Position numbers and translations under genes: made by a program
Part shown: positions 23,189-31,733 of the stretch, piece after piece
Layout: every line of letters starts with the position of its first letter
How positions within the stretch are numbered: the stretch's first letter is position 1
Notes under the pieces: model-generated
The model's input: only the letters and a program-made list of their open reading frames with translations
Database searches by the model: none
What the model was told of the DNA's origin: nothing
Source of the DNA: Chloroflexota bacterium
GTDB lineage: Bacteria > Chloroflexota > Anaerolineae > Anaerolineales > UBA4823
Direction of reading: 5' to 3'
Assembly: GCA_029265355.1 (NCBI GenBank)
Contig: JAJUJL010000028.1
Span: 1 to 47,796, forward strand
DNA length: 47,796 bases

Positions 23189-25102
23189 TCAAGCTGCCAC
23201 AGGTAAAACGATCGTGAATGTGGTCGTTTTTCCAGGTGTCGATTCAACCCAGATGCGCCCCTGGTGGTTCTCGACGATGGATTTGACAATCGCCAACCCC
23301 AGGCCCGTTCCGGGGACATCCTCAGAGATATTGCTGCCACGGTAAAACTTATCGAAGATATAGGGCTGGTCTGGCAGGGGGATACCGGGGCCGCTGTTGC
23401 TCACCTGCAGGATAATCTGGCCCGCCTCGGCGCGGGCGCGCAGGAGGATTTGGCTATCCCGATAAGAGTACTTGACGGCATTTTCGAGTACGTTGGAAAG
23501 CATCTGGCGCAGGCGCACCGGATTGCCCAGAATCTTGGGTAAATCATCGGGCACATCTAGTTCTAAAGCCAGGTTCTTGACCAGCATACGAGCTTGCAGG
23601 GCTTCCACGGTGTAACGCAAAATCGGATAGAGTGATAGTAGCTCTTTATCGGTGTCAAAGCCAGCTTCGATGCGCCCCAAATCCAACAGATCGTTGATCA
23701 GCGAGGTGATGCTATGAACGTTGAGTTGGATTCGGCGTATAAATTCTTTTTGCTGTTCATTCACTGGTCCAACCCTGGGGATCAATTCGATATATCCCAA
23801 GATGGCTGTCAAAGGGGAGCGCAGATCGTGAGAAACGGTGCTCACAAAATCGCTCTTGATGCGATCCAGCTCTTTGAGGTGGGTGATATCTTGCATAGTG
23901 ACTGCCAGGCCTACCACCGGGATGGGCGTGACCTGGGTGATCATTACACGACCATCTTCGAGAGTGATCTCTCTGCGCTGAGGGGTCTCGGGGTGATCTT
24001 CCAGCAAGCTCAGCAAATCTGGATGGCTGATCACATCCTGGATCGACTTTCCTTCCACCTCGCTGCCTTCCAGGCCAAACATCTCCTGGAAAGTTTGGTT
24101 TGCCAACATCACCCGTTGATCTGTGTCGATGACCAGCACACCATCGTGAATTTTGGTCAGGATGGTTTGGAGTTTATTGCGCTCAATGCTGGTTTGCTGG
24201 TAGAGACGGGCATTTTCGATGGCAATGGCAGCATAATCTGCCAGTGAAGTGACCAGCGCCAGGTGATATTCGTTGAATGGCTTACCGCTCTGACGGTTAT
24301 CGACACCCAGCACGCCGATGGCGCGCCCTTGCAAGCGGATCGGTACATAAATCAGGTTGTGTACCAGGTATTCCGTTTTGATCTTCTGCGGAGAGCTGGC
24401 ATCAATGATCAATGGTTGTCCGGAACGGAGCACCTGCCCGGGGAGTGTATCTTCCACGGGGAGGCGAAAGGTGCGCACAAAATCTTCGCCAAAATTGCGA
24501 GCGGCGCGCATGTACAGCTCACCGCTCGCTTCATCGAGCAACAGCAGACTGCCTTCCTCGGCGCCGGTCAATTCAACGGCGGCGTCAACGATGGAGCTCA
24601 AGACGACATCCATATCTAGCTGAGAGATGATCCTTTGCCCCACTTGTTGCAAAGCCTCCAGGTTGCTCAGGCGCTGCTTTAAGGAACGCGTATCCCGGCG
24701 TTCTTGCGATCGCGCCCATTCGCGCTGCTGCTTGCTGCGCCGCGCTGCCTCGCGAACAGCATCGGCGATTTGATTGGGTTGAAGGGGATCTGCCAGAAGG
24801 TCAATCACTCCGGCCTTCATGGCTTGCAGGGCGAAGTTAACGGTAATGCTGTTGACCAACAGGATGATGGGCAGTTGAGGAGAGTGCTCATGTACCGCTG
24901 CGGCTTCATCCAGGATCAGGTTGTGATCTTTGAACCTGGCATCCATAATTGCCATATCGGGAGCAGCGCCAGCGACGAGTTCGAGTAGCTGCGAGATGCT
25001 GTCGGTTTGGATGATTTCGTAACCGGCAGGACGGGGGATGGCGCGTTCAATCAACCCGGCAGTTTGAGCATCTGAGATATAGAGCAGAACTTTGCTGATC
25101 AT
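23189..25102 (-). CDS. Receiver-GAF-PAS sensor histidine kinase
   Basis: 637 residues from the second ATG (25102); an ATG at 25123 is possible. The order is: an N-terminal receiver-like domain (MAIMDARF has the usual Asp, but the conserved Lys position reads LADP), a linker helix, a GAF domain (about 180-320), a PAS domain (VLVIDTDQRVMLANQTFQEMFG), HisKA with SHDLRSPL, and an ATPase domain with ENAVKY, GPGIP and GTGLGLAIV. No membrane helix, so a cytoplasmic sensor. It is transcribed together with the receiver-GAF gene upstream, its likely partner. Confidence 0.88.
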   Translation of the reverse strand: MISKVLLYISDAQTAGLIERAIPRPAGYEIIQTDSISQLLELVAGAAPDMAIMDARFKDHNLILDEAAAVHEHSPQLPIILLVNSITVNFALQAMKAGVIDLLADPLQPNQIADAVREAARRSKQQREWARSQERRDTRSLKQRLSNLEALQQVGQRIISQLDMDVVLSSIVDAAVELTGAEEGSLLLLDEASGELYMRAARNFGEDFVRTFRLPVEDTLPGQVLRSGQPLIIDASSPQKIKTEYLVHNLIYVPIRLQGRAIGVLGVDNRQSGKPFNEYHLALVTSLADYAAIAIENARLYQQTSIERNKLQTILTKIHDGVLVIDTDQRVMLANQTFQEMFGLEGSEVEGKSIQDVISHPDLLSLLEDHPETPQRREITLEDGRVMITQVTPIPVVGLAVTMQDITHLKELDRIKSDFVSTVSHDLRSPLTAILGYIELIPRVGPVNEQQKEFIRRIQLNVHSITSLINDLLDLGRIEAGFDTDKELLSLYPILRYTVEALQARMLVKNLALELDVPDDLPKILGNPVRLRQMLSNVLENAVKYSYRDSQILLRARAEAGQIILQVSNSGPGIPLPDQPYIFDKFYRGSNISEDVPGTGLGLAIVKSIVENHQGRIWVESTPGKTTTFTIVLPVAA

Positions 25103-25138
25103 CTTTTTCCCGCCAGAGATCATAAGGCGCGGGCCGGC

Positions 25139-26317
25139 TCAAACCTTGCGGGGTTGGCTGGCATCGTGTAATTCTTTGAGGGCCTGGCTGATCTTCTCGT
25201 GCGAGGCGCGCAGCAACGCCTTCTGGGTAGCGTTCAAGCGAGCGTCTTCTCCCACCAGCAAGTTGAGAAGCGTTTCCGCAGCGCTGCCAAGCTGAATTTG
25301 CAGGTCGCTTCGTAGCTGCTGGTATTCGGCCTCGCGCTGTTGCAACTCATGGCGCGAGACCTCAACCGCGTGCTGCAGGTGGTGGGCGCGTTCTTCTAAG
25401 GCGCGAAACAGGCGTGCGTTGACCATGGAAATCGAGGCATAATCGGCGACGGCTTCCAACAGCGCCTGGTTGCCCGGTCCGAACGCTTTGGCGGCCTTGC
25501 GTAGCACGGTCAATAGACCGACGACTTCATTTTTGACTTTGATCGGTACGATGAGCACCGCTTCGCCCAGGCTGGAAACTTTGAAGCGTTTGAGCGGCTC
25601 GCCGTGCAGGGAGAGCGACTCGCCGGAAACGCTCACCAGAGAACTGATGCCATCATCCCAGGCTTGACCGATCAAGCCTTGTATCGATTTAGGCAGGTTG
25701 CGTCCCGTTGCCAGGTTGAAAATCTTACTGCGCTCCTGGCGTTCCAAAAGCCAGCCCATATCAGCCTCGGTGATGTACATAGCACCTTCAACGATTTTTT
25801 CGAAGAGCAAGCGCTGATCGGTCACCGAAGTGACTGCTTTACCGATGGCAAAGATAGTGGTCAGCTCGCGCACACGCTGCTGCAATTGCTGGTTAAGCTG
25901 GTTGAGCTGCTTTTCGAGCTGTTCACGCTCTTTGCGGGCGCGCACCTGCTTGAGAACGCGCTCAACCGCAGAGACCACCTCCGCCTCACGGGCAGGCCAG
26001 CTCAAGTAGTCATTGGCGCCAACCCGAAAAGCCTGGATGACATCATTCTCGCTGCCCTTCTCGGCGATCACGATCACGGGTATATCCAGCCCCTGGGCCG
26101 TGAGTGCCACCAGAAGATCTTTGCCACTTAATCCGGGTAGGGTCAGGTTGGTAATGATCAAATCTGGCGAAATACGCAAGGCCTCTTGGATGGCGCTGTT
26201 GGCGGAGCGCTGCACCTGAACGCGATATCCCAGCGGTTGCAAGCTTTGGCGAGCAATCAGGTCGCTAATGATCGGGTCGTTTTCTACCAGGAGGATTCGC
26301 TCTTTGGGTGCAGTCAT
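25139..26317 (-). CDS. Pseudo-receiver-GAF regulator with C-terminal coiled coil
   Basis: 392 residues from MTAPKERILLVENDP (26317). The receiver fold is clear, but the phosphoacceptor Asp is replaced by Asn (LIITNLTLPG) and the conserved Lys by Trp (NDYLSWPA). It is therefore unlikely to be switched by phosphorylation. A coiled coil (LEKQLNQLNQQLQQRVREL), a GAF domain and a second long C-terminal helix follow. No output domain. It probably works as a scaffold or ligand sensor for the kinase encoded 36 nt downstream. Confidence 0.85.
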   Translation of the reverse strand: MTAPKERILLVENDPIISDLIARQSLQPLGYRVQVQRSANSAIQEALRISPDLIITNLTLPGLSGKDLLVALTAQGLDIPVIVIAEKGSENDVIQAFRVGANDYLSWPAREAEVVSAVERVLKQVRARKEREQLEKQLNQLNQQLQQRVRELTTIFAIGKAVTSVTDQRLLFEKIVEGAMYITEADMGWLLERQERSKIFNLATGRNLPKSIQGLIGQAWDDGISSLVSVSGESLSLHGEPLKRFKVSSLGEAVLIVPIKVKNEVVGLLTVLRKAAKAFGPGNQALLEAVADYASISMVNARLFRALEERAHHLQHAVEVSRHELQQREAEYQQLRSDLQIQLGSAAETLLNLLVGEDARLNATQKALLRASHEKISQALKELHDASQPRKV

Positions 26318-26469
26318 AAATTGTATGATAGCATGGAAACGGAATTTTCGGCATTGCTGCAATGGGGAAATTAACATTTTTGAGAGGATGGTGGCTGAAA
26401 ATTAGGCGTACTGTTTTTCTCCCAACCAGGCCCATTGGTTAGATTTGTATTAGATCGCGTCACAAATGC

Positions 26470-26499
26470 TTGACTCAGCCGGTAGGACGCGCATAAAAT
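26470..26499 (+). promoter_or_regulatory. Sigma-70-type promoter of the dnaJ-like gene
   Basis: TTGACT and TAAAAT are 18 nt apart, about 70 nt before the ATG. No CIRCE element is visible, so heat control by HrcA is unlikely. Confidence 0.65.
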
Positions 26500-26571
26500 G
26501 ATTGTAAGGTGAACGCAGCCCCATGCATTGAGGCTGTGTAAGCTTGATTTATCGGAACTGGGAAGCGTCAC

Positions 26572-27522
26572 ATGGACTATAAGGATTACTATAAAATTCT
26601 TGGGGTGGACCGAAACGCGAGCACGGAAGAGATCAAGCGTGCCTATCGAAAACTGGCCATGAAATATCATCCGGATAAAAATCCGGGAAACAAACAAGCG
26701 GAAGAGAAGTTCAAGGATATCAACGAAGCCCACCAGGTTTTGAGCGACCCTGAGAAGCGCAGCCGCTATGATCAGCTAGGCGAGTCTTATTCGCGCTGGC
26801 AGCAGCACGGGGGCAGCCCAGGAAATTTCAATTGGAATGATTGGTTCACGACCCAGCCAGCGGGCGGCAATGTGCGCGTGGAATACGGGGATCTGAATGA
26901 CCTGTTCGGGGAAAGCGGCGGCGGCTTCTCCGAGTTTTTCCGGCGCATATTTGGGGGCATGGGTGGGTTTCCGGATATGGGTAGTGAAGGCATGCCAGGT
27001 GGTGTGCGGCAGAGACGGAGCGAAGCGCCTCGCTACGAACAGCGTGTTTCGATCAGCCTGCATGAGGCCTTTCACGGCACCACCCGCCGCTTCGAAATTG
27101 ATGGCCGCAGACTGGAAGTGCGTATCCCACCTGGCGCCCGTACCGGAACAAAGGTGCGCTTGCCCAACGTTGTTTCGGGACGCGGTGGTCAAAGCAGCGA
27201 TATCTACCTGGTGGTGGATGTACTGCCCGATCCACAATATGAGCGGCATGGGGATGATTTATATACGGATATTAATATTGACTTGTATCAGGCAGTGTTG
27301 GGCGGTGAGGTTTCCGTGCCAACCATGAGCGGTCAGGTGGTGTTGAAAATTCCCGCTGGCACCCAGCCCGGGCAAACCATCCGCCTGGCGGGGCAGGGCA
27401 TGCCAAACTTGAAGAATCCCGATAAGCGCGGCGATCTGTATATCCGCGCCAAAGTTCACCTGCCGCGACAGCTCACGCCAGAACAGCGCGAGCTGTTCCA
27501 AAAACTGGCGCGCTTATCTTGA
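26572..27522 (+). CDS. DnaJ-type co-chaperone without zinc fingers (CbpA-like)
   Basis: 316 residues. J domain at 1-70 with the HPD motif (YHPDKNPGN) that stimulates DnaK. A Gly/Phe-rich stretch follows ([20 protein letters not shown]). Two beta-rich C-terminal domains bind substrate ([39 protein letters not shown]). There is no Cys-rich zinc domain, which makes it a class B/CbpA-type protein. It acts in the cytosol in protein folding. The baeRF gene downstream and the nearby hsp20 make this a quality-control neighbourhood. Confidence 0.93.
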   Translation: MDYKDYYKILGVDRNASTEEIKRAYRKLAMKYHPDKNPGNKQAEEKFKDINEAHQVLSDPEKRSRYDQLGESYSRWQQHGGSPGNFNWNDWFTTQPAGGNVRVEYGDLNDLFGESGGGFSEFFRRIFGGMGGFPDMGSEGMPGGVRQRRSEAPRYEQRVSISLHEAFHGTTRRFEIDGRRLEVRIPPGARTGTKVRLPNVVSGRGGQSSDIYLVVDVLPDPQYERHGDDLYTDINIDLYQAVLGGEVSVPTMSGQVVLKIPAGTQPGQTIRLAGQGMPNLKNPDKRGDLYIRAKVHLPRQLTPEQRELFQKLARLS

Positions 27523-27626
27523 TATCGTGCGATTTCGACGGGCAGTGCAACCAGGGGGAGATAGCCCGTAAAGAAATAGAACAGGAGCTGGATGAGTTGC
27601 AGGAAGGCAGCCGTCAAGAATTCTGA
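27519..27626 (+). CDS. Possible 35-aa peptide overlapping the dnaJ-like stop
   Basis: A TTG overlapping the previous stop (TTGA) opens a frame encoding [20 protein letters not shown] and a Glu-rich end, helical in character. In other bacteria cbpA is followed by the small inhibitor gene cbpM, but this peptide is far shorter and shows no clear similarity. It may be a remnant or not translated. Confidence 0.2.
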   Translation: MISCDFDGQCNQGEIARKEIEQELDELQEGSRQEF

Positions 27627-27679
27627 CCTTTCTCGGCTTTTCAAAGGCGAGTCGATCCATTACTCACAAGGAGGTTTGT

Positions 27680-28777
27680 ATGTTCAGAGATCAAGATTTG
27701 CACGACCTGCTGGAATATAAAAGCTCCGCTCCGATCCTCAGCATTTACTTTAACCTTGACCCGGCAGACAACTCTGAGACGCAGCGACTGCGATTGCGCA
27801 GCATGCTGAAAGAGGTGAAACTGCCGGAAGACCAATTAGCGGTAGAGCGATATTTCGAACACGAATTCGATTGGACTGGGCGCAGCGTGGCGGTCTTTTC
27901 TTGCGCCGCCGACGATTTTTTCAGGGCTTACTCGCTGGCGGTCCCGTTGCGCAGCCGCTTACGGGTTGGAAACCGCCCCTATGTAAAGCCGCTGGCAGAT
28001 TTGTTTGATTCCTATGGTGGGTATGGTGTGGTGTTGGTAGACAAACAAGGGGCGCGCCTGTTCTATTTTCACCTGGGAGAGTTGCGTGAGCAAGATGGGG
28101 TCATGGGAGAGGAGGTACGCCACACCAAGCGCGGCGGGGCATCCCAGGCGCCAGGCCGGCGCGGCGGCGTAGCCGGCAGAACCAATTACATGGAGGAGGT
28201 TACCGAGCGCAATCTGAAAGAGGCTGCAGAGTATGCTGCCCAGTTTTTTGCTGAAAACCAGGTGCGCAGAGTCTTGATAGGCGGAACCGAAGACAATGTA
28301 ATTCCGTTTCGTTCTTTTCTCCCAAAAGCCTGGCAGAGCCTGGTGGTGGGTACGTTTCCCATCAGCATGACCGCCAGTCATGTGGAAGTGTACGAGCGCG
28401 CCATGCAGGCCGGGAAGGAGGCAGAGCAGCGTCGAGAGCAGCGGCTGGTGGAAACGCTAATCACCGGTGCGGCTAAAGGGCGTGGCGGTGTTGTGCGCCT
28501 GGATGATACGCTGGCAGCCGTGCACGAGGGGCGTGTGCAAACACTGGTCATTCGAGATGGCTACCGTGCTCCCGGACTGCGCTGCACGGGATGCGACTAC
28601 ATCACCACCCAGGAGCTCGAACGCTGTCCGTTCTGTAACGGCAACTTTGAGCACATACCGGACACAGTAGAATTAGCGGTGCGAAAAGTGTGGCAGGATG
28701 GGGGAGATGTTGAAGTCTTGCACGAGAACATGGGGTTGGAAGAGAGCCAACCCATCGGTGCTTTGCTCAGGTATTAG
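27680..28777 (+). CDS. Bacterial eRF1-like protein (baeRF family)
   Basis: 365 residues behind AAGGAGG. It starts with the fold seen in eRF1/Pelota relatives (APILSIYFNLDP), then a middle region with VDKQGARLFYFHLGEL. At 152-156 is GGASQ, the position where this group has a GGxSQ motif analogous to the GGQ of release factors. The last third has an L7Ae-like domain and a four-Cys zinc ribbon (LRCTGCDY and RCPFCNG). Known relatives are proposed to act at the ribosome in peptide release or rescue; direct evidence is scarce. Its linkage to a DnaJ protein fits stress-linked translation quality control. Confidence 0.8.
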   Translation: MFRDQDLHDLLEYKSSAPILSIYFNLDPADNSETQRLRLRSMLKEVKLPEDQLAVERYFEHEFDWTGRSVAVFSCAADDFFRAYSLAVPLRSRLRVGNRPYVKPLADLFDSYGGYGVVLVDKQGARLFYFHLGELREQDGVMGEEVRHTKRGGASQAPGRRGGVAGRTNYMEEVTERNLKEAAEYAAQFFAENQVRRVLIGGTEDNVIPFRSFLPKAWQSLVVGTFPISMTASHVEVYERAMQAGKEAEQRREQRLVETLITGAAKGRGGVVRLDDTLAAVHEGRVQTLVIRDGYRAPGLRCTGCDYITTQELERCPFCNGNFEHIPDTVELAVRKVWQDGGDVEVLHENMGLEESQPIGALLRY

Positions 28778-28789
28778 AAAACGGCGAGC

Positions 28790-28816
28790 GGTGGGGCGGT
28801 TCATCTCCGCCCCACC
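28790..28816 (+). terminator. 10-bp GC-rich terminator after the baeRF gene
   Basis: GGTGGGGCGG and CCGCCCCACC pair perfectly around TTCATCT, with CTATTTG after. It sits between convergent genes and may work in both directions. Confidence 0.65.
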
Positions 28817-28831
28817 CTATTTGTCAACGCT

Positions 28832-29347
28832 TTAGATCAACGCCTCCACCAGCATGGCGACGGCAGTGCTCACCCCGGCAAGGAGTAAGGTGAAGAGAAT
28901 GCCGGCGAGGAATTTGCGGAAGTGGAAGCCGAAATCGCGGTAGCCTGCCAGTCCCTCAGTGCCAGGCAGGATCATGAAGCGCGGGCGGAGGGTCATCAGC
29001 AGAAACCAGTCCAGGATGAGCAGATCGACCAGGTTCCAGATCTGGAAAATGACCACCAGGACGATGAAGGTGGGCAGCCATTCCAGCTCGCCGGTGAGTC
29101 TTCTGAGCTGAGCCAGGGCCAACACAATCACCAGCAGCAAAGCGGTAAGCAGCGGCAGGCTGGCGATCTGCGCCTGTCGGCGCAGGGTGGCGCTCATCGG
29201 GCCAAAGGCGGTGCGCACATCTGGAGGATAATCGTTGAGCAGCATGGCGGCGTTGATGCTACCGATGATCAGTGTGGCGGCGCAGAACACCGCTCCAAAA
29301 ATCACCCCCCACAGGCTGCCGAAGCGGAAGAGCGCGATCGTGTCCAA
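28832..29347 (-). CDS. Four-helix membrane protein, Yip1-like
   Basis: 171 residues from a TTG with GAGG about 9 nt upstream. Hydrophobic segments: LWGVIFGAVFCAATLIIGSI, ASLPLLTALLLVIVLALAQL, FIVLVVIFQIWNLVDLLILDWFLLM and FLAGILFTLLLAGVSTAVAMLV. It is weakly reminiscent of Yip1 or DUF-type membrane proteins; I cannot name a function. It lies 33 nt downstream of the coiled-coil protein gene on the same strand and is probably co-transcribed with it. Confidence 0.6.
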   Translation of the reverse strand: MDTIALFRFGSLWGVIFGAVFCAATLIIGSINAAMLLNDYPPDVRTAFGPMSATLRRQAQIASLPLLTALLLVIVLALAQLRRLTGELEWLPTFIVLVVIFQIWNLVDLLILDWFLLMTLRPRFMILPGTEGLAGYRDFGFHFRKFLAGILFTLLLAGVSTAVAMLVEALI

Positions 29348-29380
29348 TGCGAAAACCTCGGTGCGTTTGTTTCTGAAGTT

Positions 29381-30070
29381 TTAAGGCCGGGCAAAATAGG
29401 CGTTTTCCAGTTCCACCAGGCTAGCAGCAAGCTGGTCCAACGCCGATTCGGCAGCCGCTGGTTCGCCCTCGGCGGATTCTAGCGCCAGTTCCATCAGATT
29501 GCGCATATCTTCCACAATCTTCCGTTGATCAGGTTTCAGATGGTCAGATATTTGATCCCAGGTTTCTGGGGTTCTTACAAAAGCCAGCCGCAGGCGAGCC
29601 GGATCATCACGGGACAGGGCAAGCTGGGCCGCGGAGACATCCATGCGCGCCGCCAGGATCGCGCTGTGGAGCTGCTGTTCTGCTAGCTGGCTTTGCAGAT
29701 CGGCATTTTGAGATTCAACCTGGCTGAGGCGGTCGACTTCGCTCTCCAGGCTGGCAATGCGCTCATTCGATTGCCCGGTTTGCGCTTCCAGTTGCTGGGC
29801 TGACTGCTGCAGTTGGCGTTGGAGCTGCGTGGCGTGCTGGCGCATGGGCAGATACAACCACACCACGGCGGTGGTAAAACCCAGTGCAAATAAGAGCAGC
29901 ACGCCCAGTGTCCAGCGCAGCAAGCGGACGCGCAGCGGCTGAGTAGGTTTGGAGGGGGGCGCAGCCGGTGGCGGAGCCGCTTGATTCACACCCGAATCAG
30001 CGCCGGGGATTTCCCGCTTCACTTCACTATTGGACTGTGATGGGCTATCTTTGTGAGAAAGGTCATCCAT
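29381..30070 (-). CDS. Single-span membrane protein with periplasmic-side coiled coil
   Basis: 229 residues with GGAGG before the ATG. An acidic, Pro-rich N-terminus (about 1-45) comes before one membrane helix (LLRWTLGVLLLFALGFTTAVVWLY). A long coiled coil follows (QLQRQLQQSAQQLEAQTGQS and continuing to about residue 140) and then a helical C-terminal domain. The topology suggests the coiled coil is outside the membrane. No family recognised. It is followed by the Yip1-like gene, so both may form a membrane complex. Confidence 0.65.
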   Translation of the reverse strand: MDDLSHKDSPSQSNSEVKREIPGADSGVNQAAPPPAAPPSKPTQPLRVRLLRWTLGVLLLFALGFTTAVVWLYLPMRQHATQLQRQLQQSAQQLEAQTGQSNERIASLESEVDRLSQVESQNADLQSQLAEQQLHSAILAARMDVSAAQLALSRDDPARLRLAFVRTPETWDQISDHLKPDQRKIVEDMRNLMELALESAEGEPAAAESALDQLAASLVELENAYFARP

Positions 30071-30127
30071 TGCGGCCTCCAGTTGCTATCCGAACATACT
30101 GTGTAAGATCTCGTTTGGATGCGCAAG

Positions 30128-30144
30128 GACAGGCATTGCCTGTC
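30128..30144. promoter_or_regulatory. Perfect palindrome upstream of the coiled-coil gene
   Basis: GACAGGCATTGCCTGTC is an 8-1-8 inverted repeat 58 nt before the ATG of the leftward gene. It may be an operator or a short hairpin. Confidence 0.4.
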
Positions 30145-30169
30145 GGCGCTGATACGGATTCTTATACAT

Positions 30170-30207
30170 AATACCCTCCCTTGCCGGTGGTGGCAAGGGA
30201 GGGTATT
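30170..30207 (-). terminator. 16-bp hairpin terminating hsp20
   Basis: On the minus strand AATACCCTCCCTTGCC pairs perfectly with its complement around ACCACC. A moderately T-rich tail (ATGTATAAG) follows. It lies 52 nt after the hsp20 stop. Confidence 0.65.
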
Positions 30208-30258
30208 CTTGGGCGGTGTGATGCTATTTGTTTGATAAAGCGCTGGCTTCGAATGGAA

Positions 30259-30681
30259 TTAATTGGTAGTGATCTTGATCGAGCGCGGGCGGTGGGATTC
30301 GGCTTTGGGCACCCGCAGGGTGAGCACGCCGTTCTTGACATTGGCTTCGGCTTTGGAAGCATCCAGCGCGGTGGGCAGCGTGATGGAGCGAGTGAAGCGA
30401 CCGGTGGGCAGCTCACACAGCATATAGCCGGTTTCTTCCTTGCGAGCCGGGAACTCGCCGCGCAGGGTGACGGTATTGTTGAGAATTTCGATGCTCAGAG
30501 CTTCGGGGTCGATGCCGGGCACCAGCGCGGTGATCTGGAAGGCTTCATCCTCAGCGCGCACATCCACTGCCAGGGCTAATTCGCGCTCTTGCTGAGCCTC
30601 GGTGTAACTTTCATCGATCAGCCGGTTGACTGCTTCGCGGAAATGGGCCATGCGGCGGTAGGGGGAAACGTATAAGGTCAT
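30259..30681 (-). CDS. Hsp20-family small heat-shock protein
   Basis: 140 residues with TAGGAG before the ATG. The alpha-crystallin domain is complete: VDVRAEDEAFQITALVPGID, LSIEILNNTVTLRGEF, GRFTRSITLPTALDASKAEA and NGVLTLRVPKAE. The last ends in the A-x-x-x-n-G-V-L signature. It holds unfolding proteins for later refolding by DnaK/DnaJ. It has its own promoter overlapping an inverted repeat (30744-30768). Confidence 0.93.
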   Translation of the reverse strand: MTLYVSPYRRMAHFREAVNRLIDESYTEAQQERELALAVDVRAEDEAFQITALVPGIDPEALSIEILNNTVTLRGEFPARKEETGYMLCELPTGRFTRSITLPTALDASKAEANVKNGVLTLRVPKAESHRPRSIKITTN

Positions 30682-30737
30682 CTCTAAACTCCTATAGGTC
30701 AGGTAAATTTTGGTTGCATTCTTCGTAGATTGCCCAG

Positions 30738-30768
30738 ATCATAATTTACCCGTATAAGAACCGTAAAT
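30738..30768 (-). promoter_or_regulatory. hsp20 promoter overlapping an inverted repeat
   Basis: On the minus strand TTTACG and TATGAT are 18 nt apart, about 57 nt before the ATG. The same stretch holds the inverted repeat ATTTAC-N13-GTAAAT (30744-30768), so a repressor bound there would cover the promoter. It is not the CIRCE or HAIR consensus. Confidence 0.5.
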
Positions 30769-30817
30769 GACCAATATTGGCGTTTTATTAGAAACCCCTG
30801 CCAGTGCGGAAGTTGGT

Positions 30818-31618
30818 TTATTGGCTTGCTTCAGCGACCAGGATCAGGTACGGCGATACTGCATCGTCGAACGCGCTCAAGTCATAGTCTCCGTACTCAC
30901 CGGCGACCCTCAAGCCTGCTTGCTGCAGCTCCTGGCGATAGACGGCTGGCCCAGAAAGGTCATGGCTGGTGATGGCAATGCTGCGCTCGATCCTGCCATC
31001 AGGCAGCAGGTGATCGTAGATCCATTCCAGGTTGAAGCGGTTCTTGCTGCGCGACCAGGCTGCGCTGACCTGAACTGGTTCGCCATCGGCGGGGTGGGGA
31101 AAGGTGTCTTCCACTTCGGGAGGGGCATGGTGTGGGAGCTGCTGCAGGGAGAGCGGGTTGGGGATACTGAAGGCAAACTTGCCGCCGGGTTGCAGGTGGG
31201 CGGCAGCGCACTGCAAGATCATGCGTCGCTCGGCGGACGTAAAAGTGCTGTAGGTGTTGCAGGGTGAGTAAATGAAGGCGAACCGGATACCAAAGTGAAA
31301 GTGGCGCATGTCGCATCTCAACAGGCGCAAGCCATCACCGCTGGCCTGGCGGGCAAATGCCAGCACAGCCGCGTCCCAGTCCAGGCCGATGACGCGCCGT
31401 CCGGCCTGGGATAGGGCGCGCATCACTCGGCCTGTGCCGCAGCCCAGCTCCAGGGATGGCTCGCCAGCCTGGGCGGCTAAGCTGGACCAGAAGTGCAGAT
31501 CGTCGTTATAAAGACTGTAATGGGCATGCAGGAGCGCGGGAAGCATGGTGGATATAACCTGCCGATCATCTTCAGTAATTGATTCCCAATTGACTTGACG
31601 TTTCAGAACCATTCGCAT
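30818..31618 (-). CDS. SAM-dependent class I methyltransferase
   Basis: 266 residues. Motif I is LELGCGTGRVMRAL, followed by the acidic VIGLDWDAAVL and the motif III-like LRLLRCDMRHFHFG, then IYSPCNTYSTFTS. The fold is that of small-molecule or ubiquinone-type methyltransferases; the substrate is not evident. The start at 31618 is uncertain: it overlaps the tRNA-Pro promoter, and later Met codons (31612 or 31546) are possible. It ends 137 nt upstream of hsp20 on the same strand. Confidence 0.8.
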   Translation of the reverse strand: MRMVLKRQVNWESITEDDRQVISTMLPALLHAHYSLYNDDLHFWSSLAAQAGEPSLELGCGTGRVMRALSQAGRRVIGLDWDAAVLAFARQASGDGLRLLRCDMRHFHFGIRFAFIYSPCNTYSTFTSAERRMILQCAAAHLQPGGKFAFSIPNPLSLQQLPHHAPPEVEDTFPHPADGEPVQVSAAWSRSKNRFNLEWIYDHLLPDGRIERSIAITSHDLSGPAVYRQELQQAGLRVAGEYGDYDLSAFDDAVSPYLILVAEASQ

Positions 31619-31624
31619 TATACT
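31595..31624 (+). promoter_or_regulatory. Promoter of tRNA-Pro
   Basis: TTGACG and TATACT, 18 nt apart, with 9 nt to the first base of the tRNA. It lies inside the 5' end of the divergent methyltransferase gene. Confidence 0.7.
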
Positions 31625-31633
31625 CAAGATGTT

Positions 31634-31707
31634 CGGGGCGTAGCGCAGTCCGGTAGCGCACCGCGTTTGGGACGCGGGGGCCGGCGGTTCGAGTCCGCCC
31701 GCCCCGA
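31634..31707 (+). tRNA. tRNA-Pro (anticodon TGG)
   Basis: Full cloverleaf: acceptor CGGGGCG/CGCCCCG, D stem GCGC/GCGC, anticodon arm CCGCG-TTTGGGA-CGCGG giving TGG (reads CCA), T arm GGCGG-TTCGAGT-CCGCC, A as discriminator. CCA is not encoded. The small gene 26 nt downstream has no terminator before it and may be transcribed with the tRNA. Confidence 0.95.
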
Positions 31708-31733
31708 CTCTTTTTAAAAACAGGAGGAATCAG

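Noticed and set aside
26378..26571. CIRCE element before the dnaJ-like gene
   Set aside because: No TTAGCACTC inverted repeat is present; only a standard promoter is visible.
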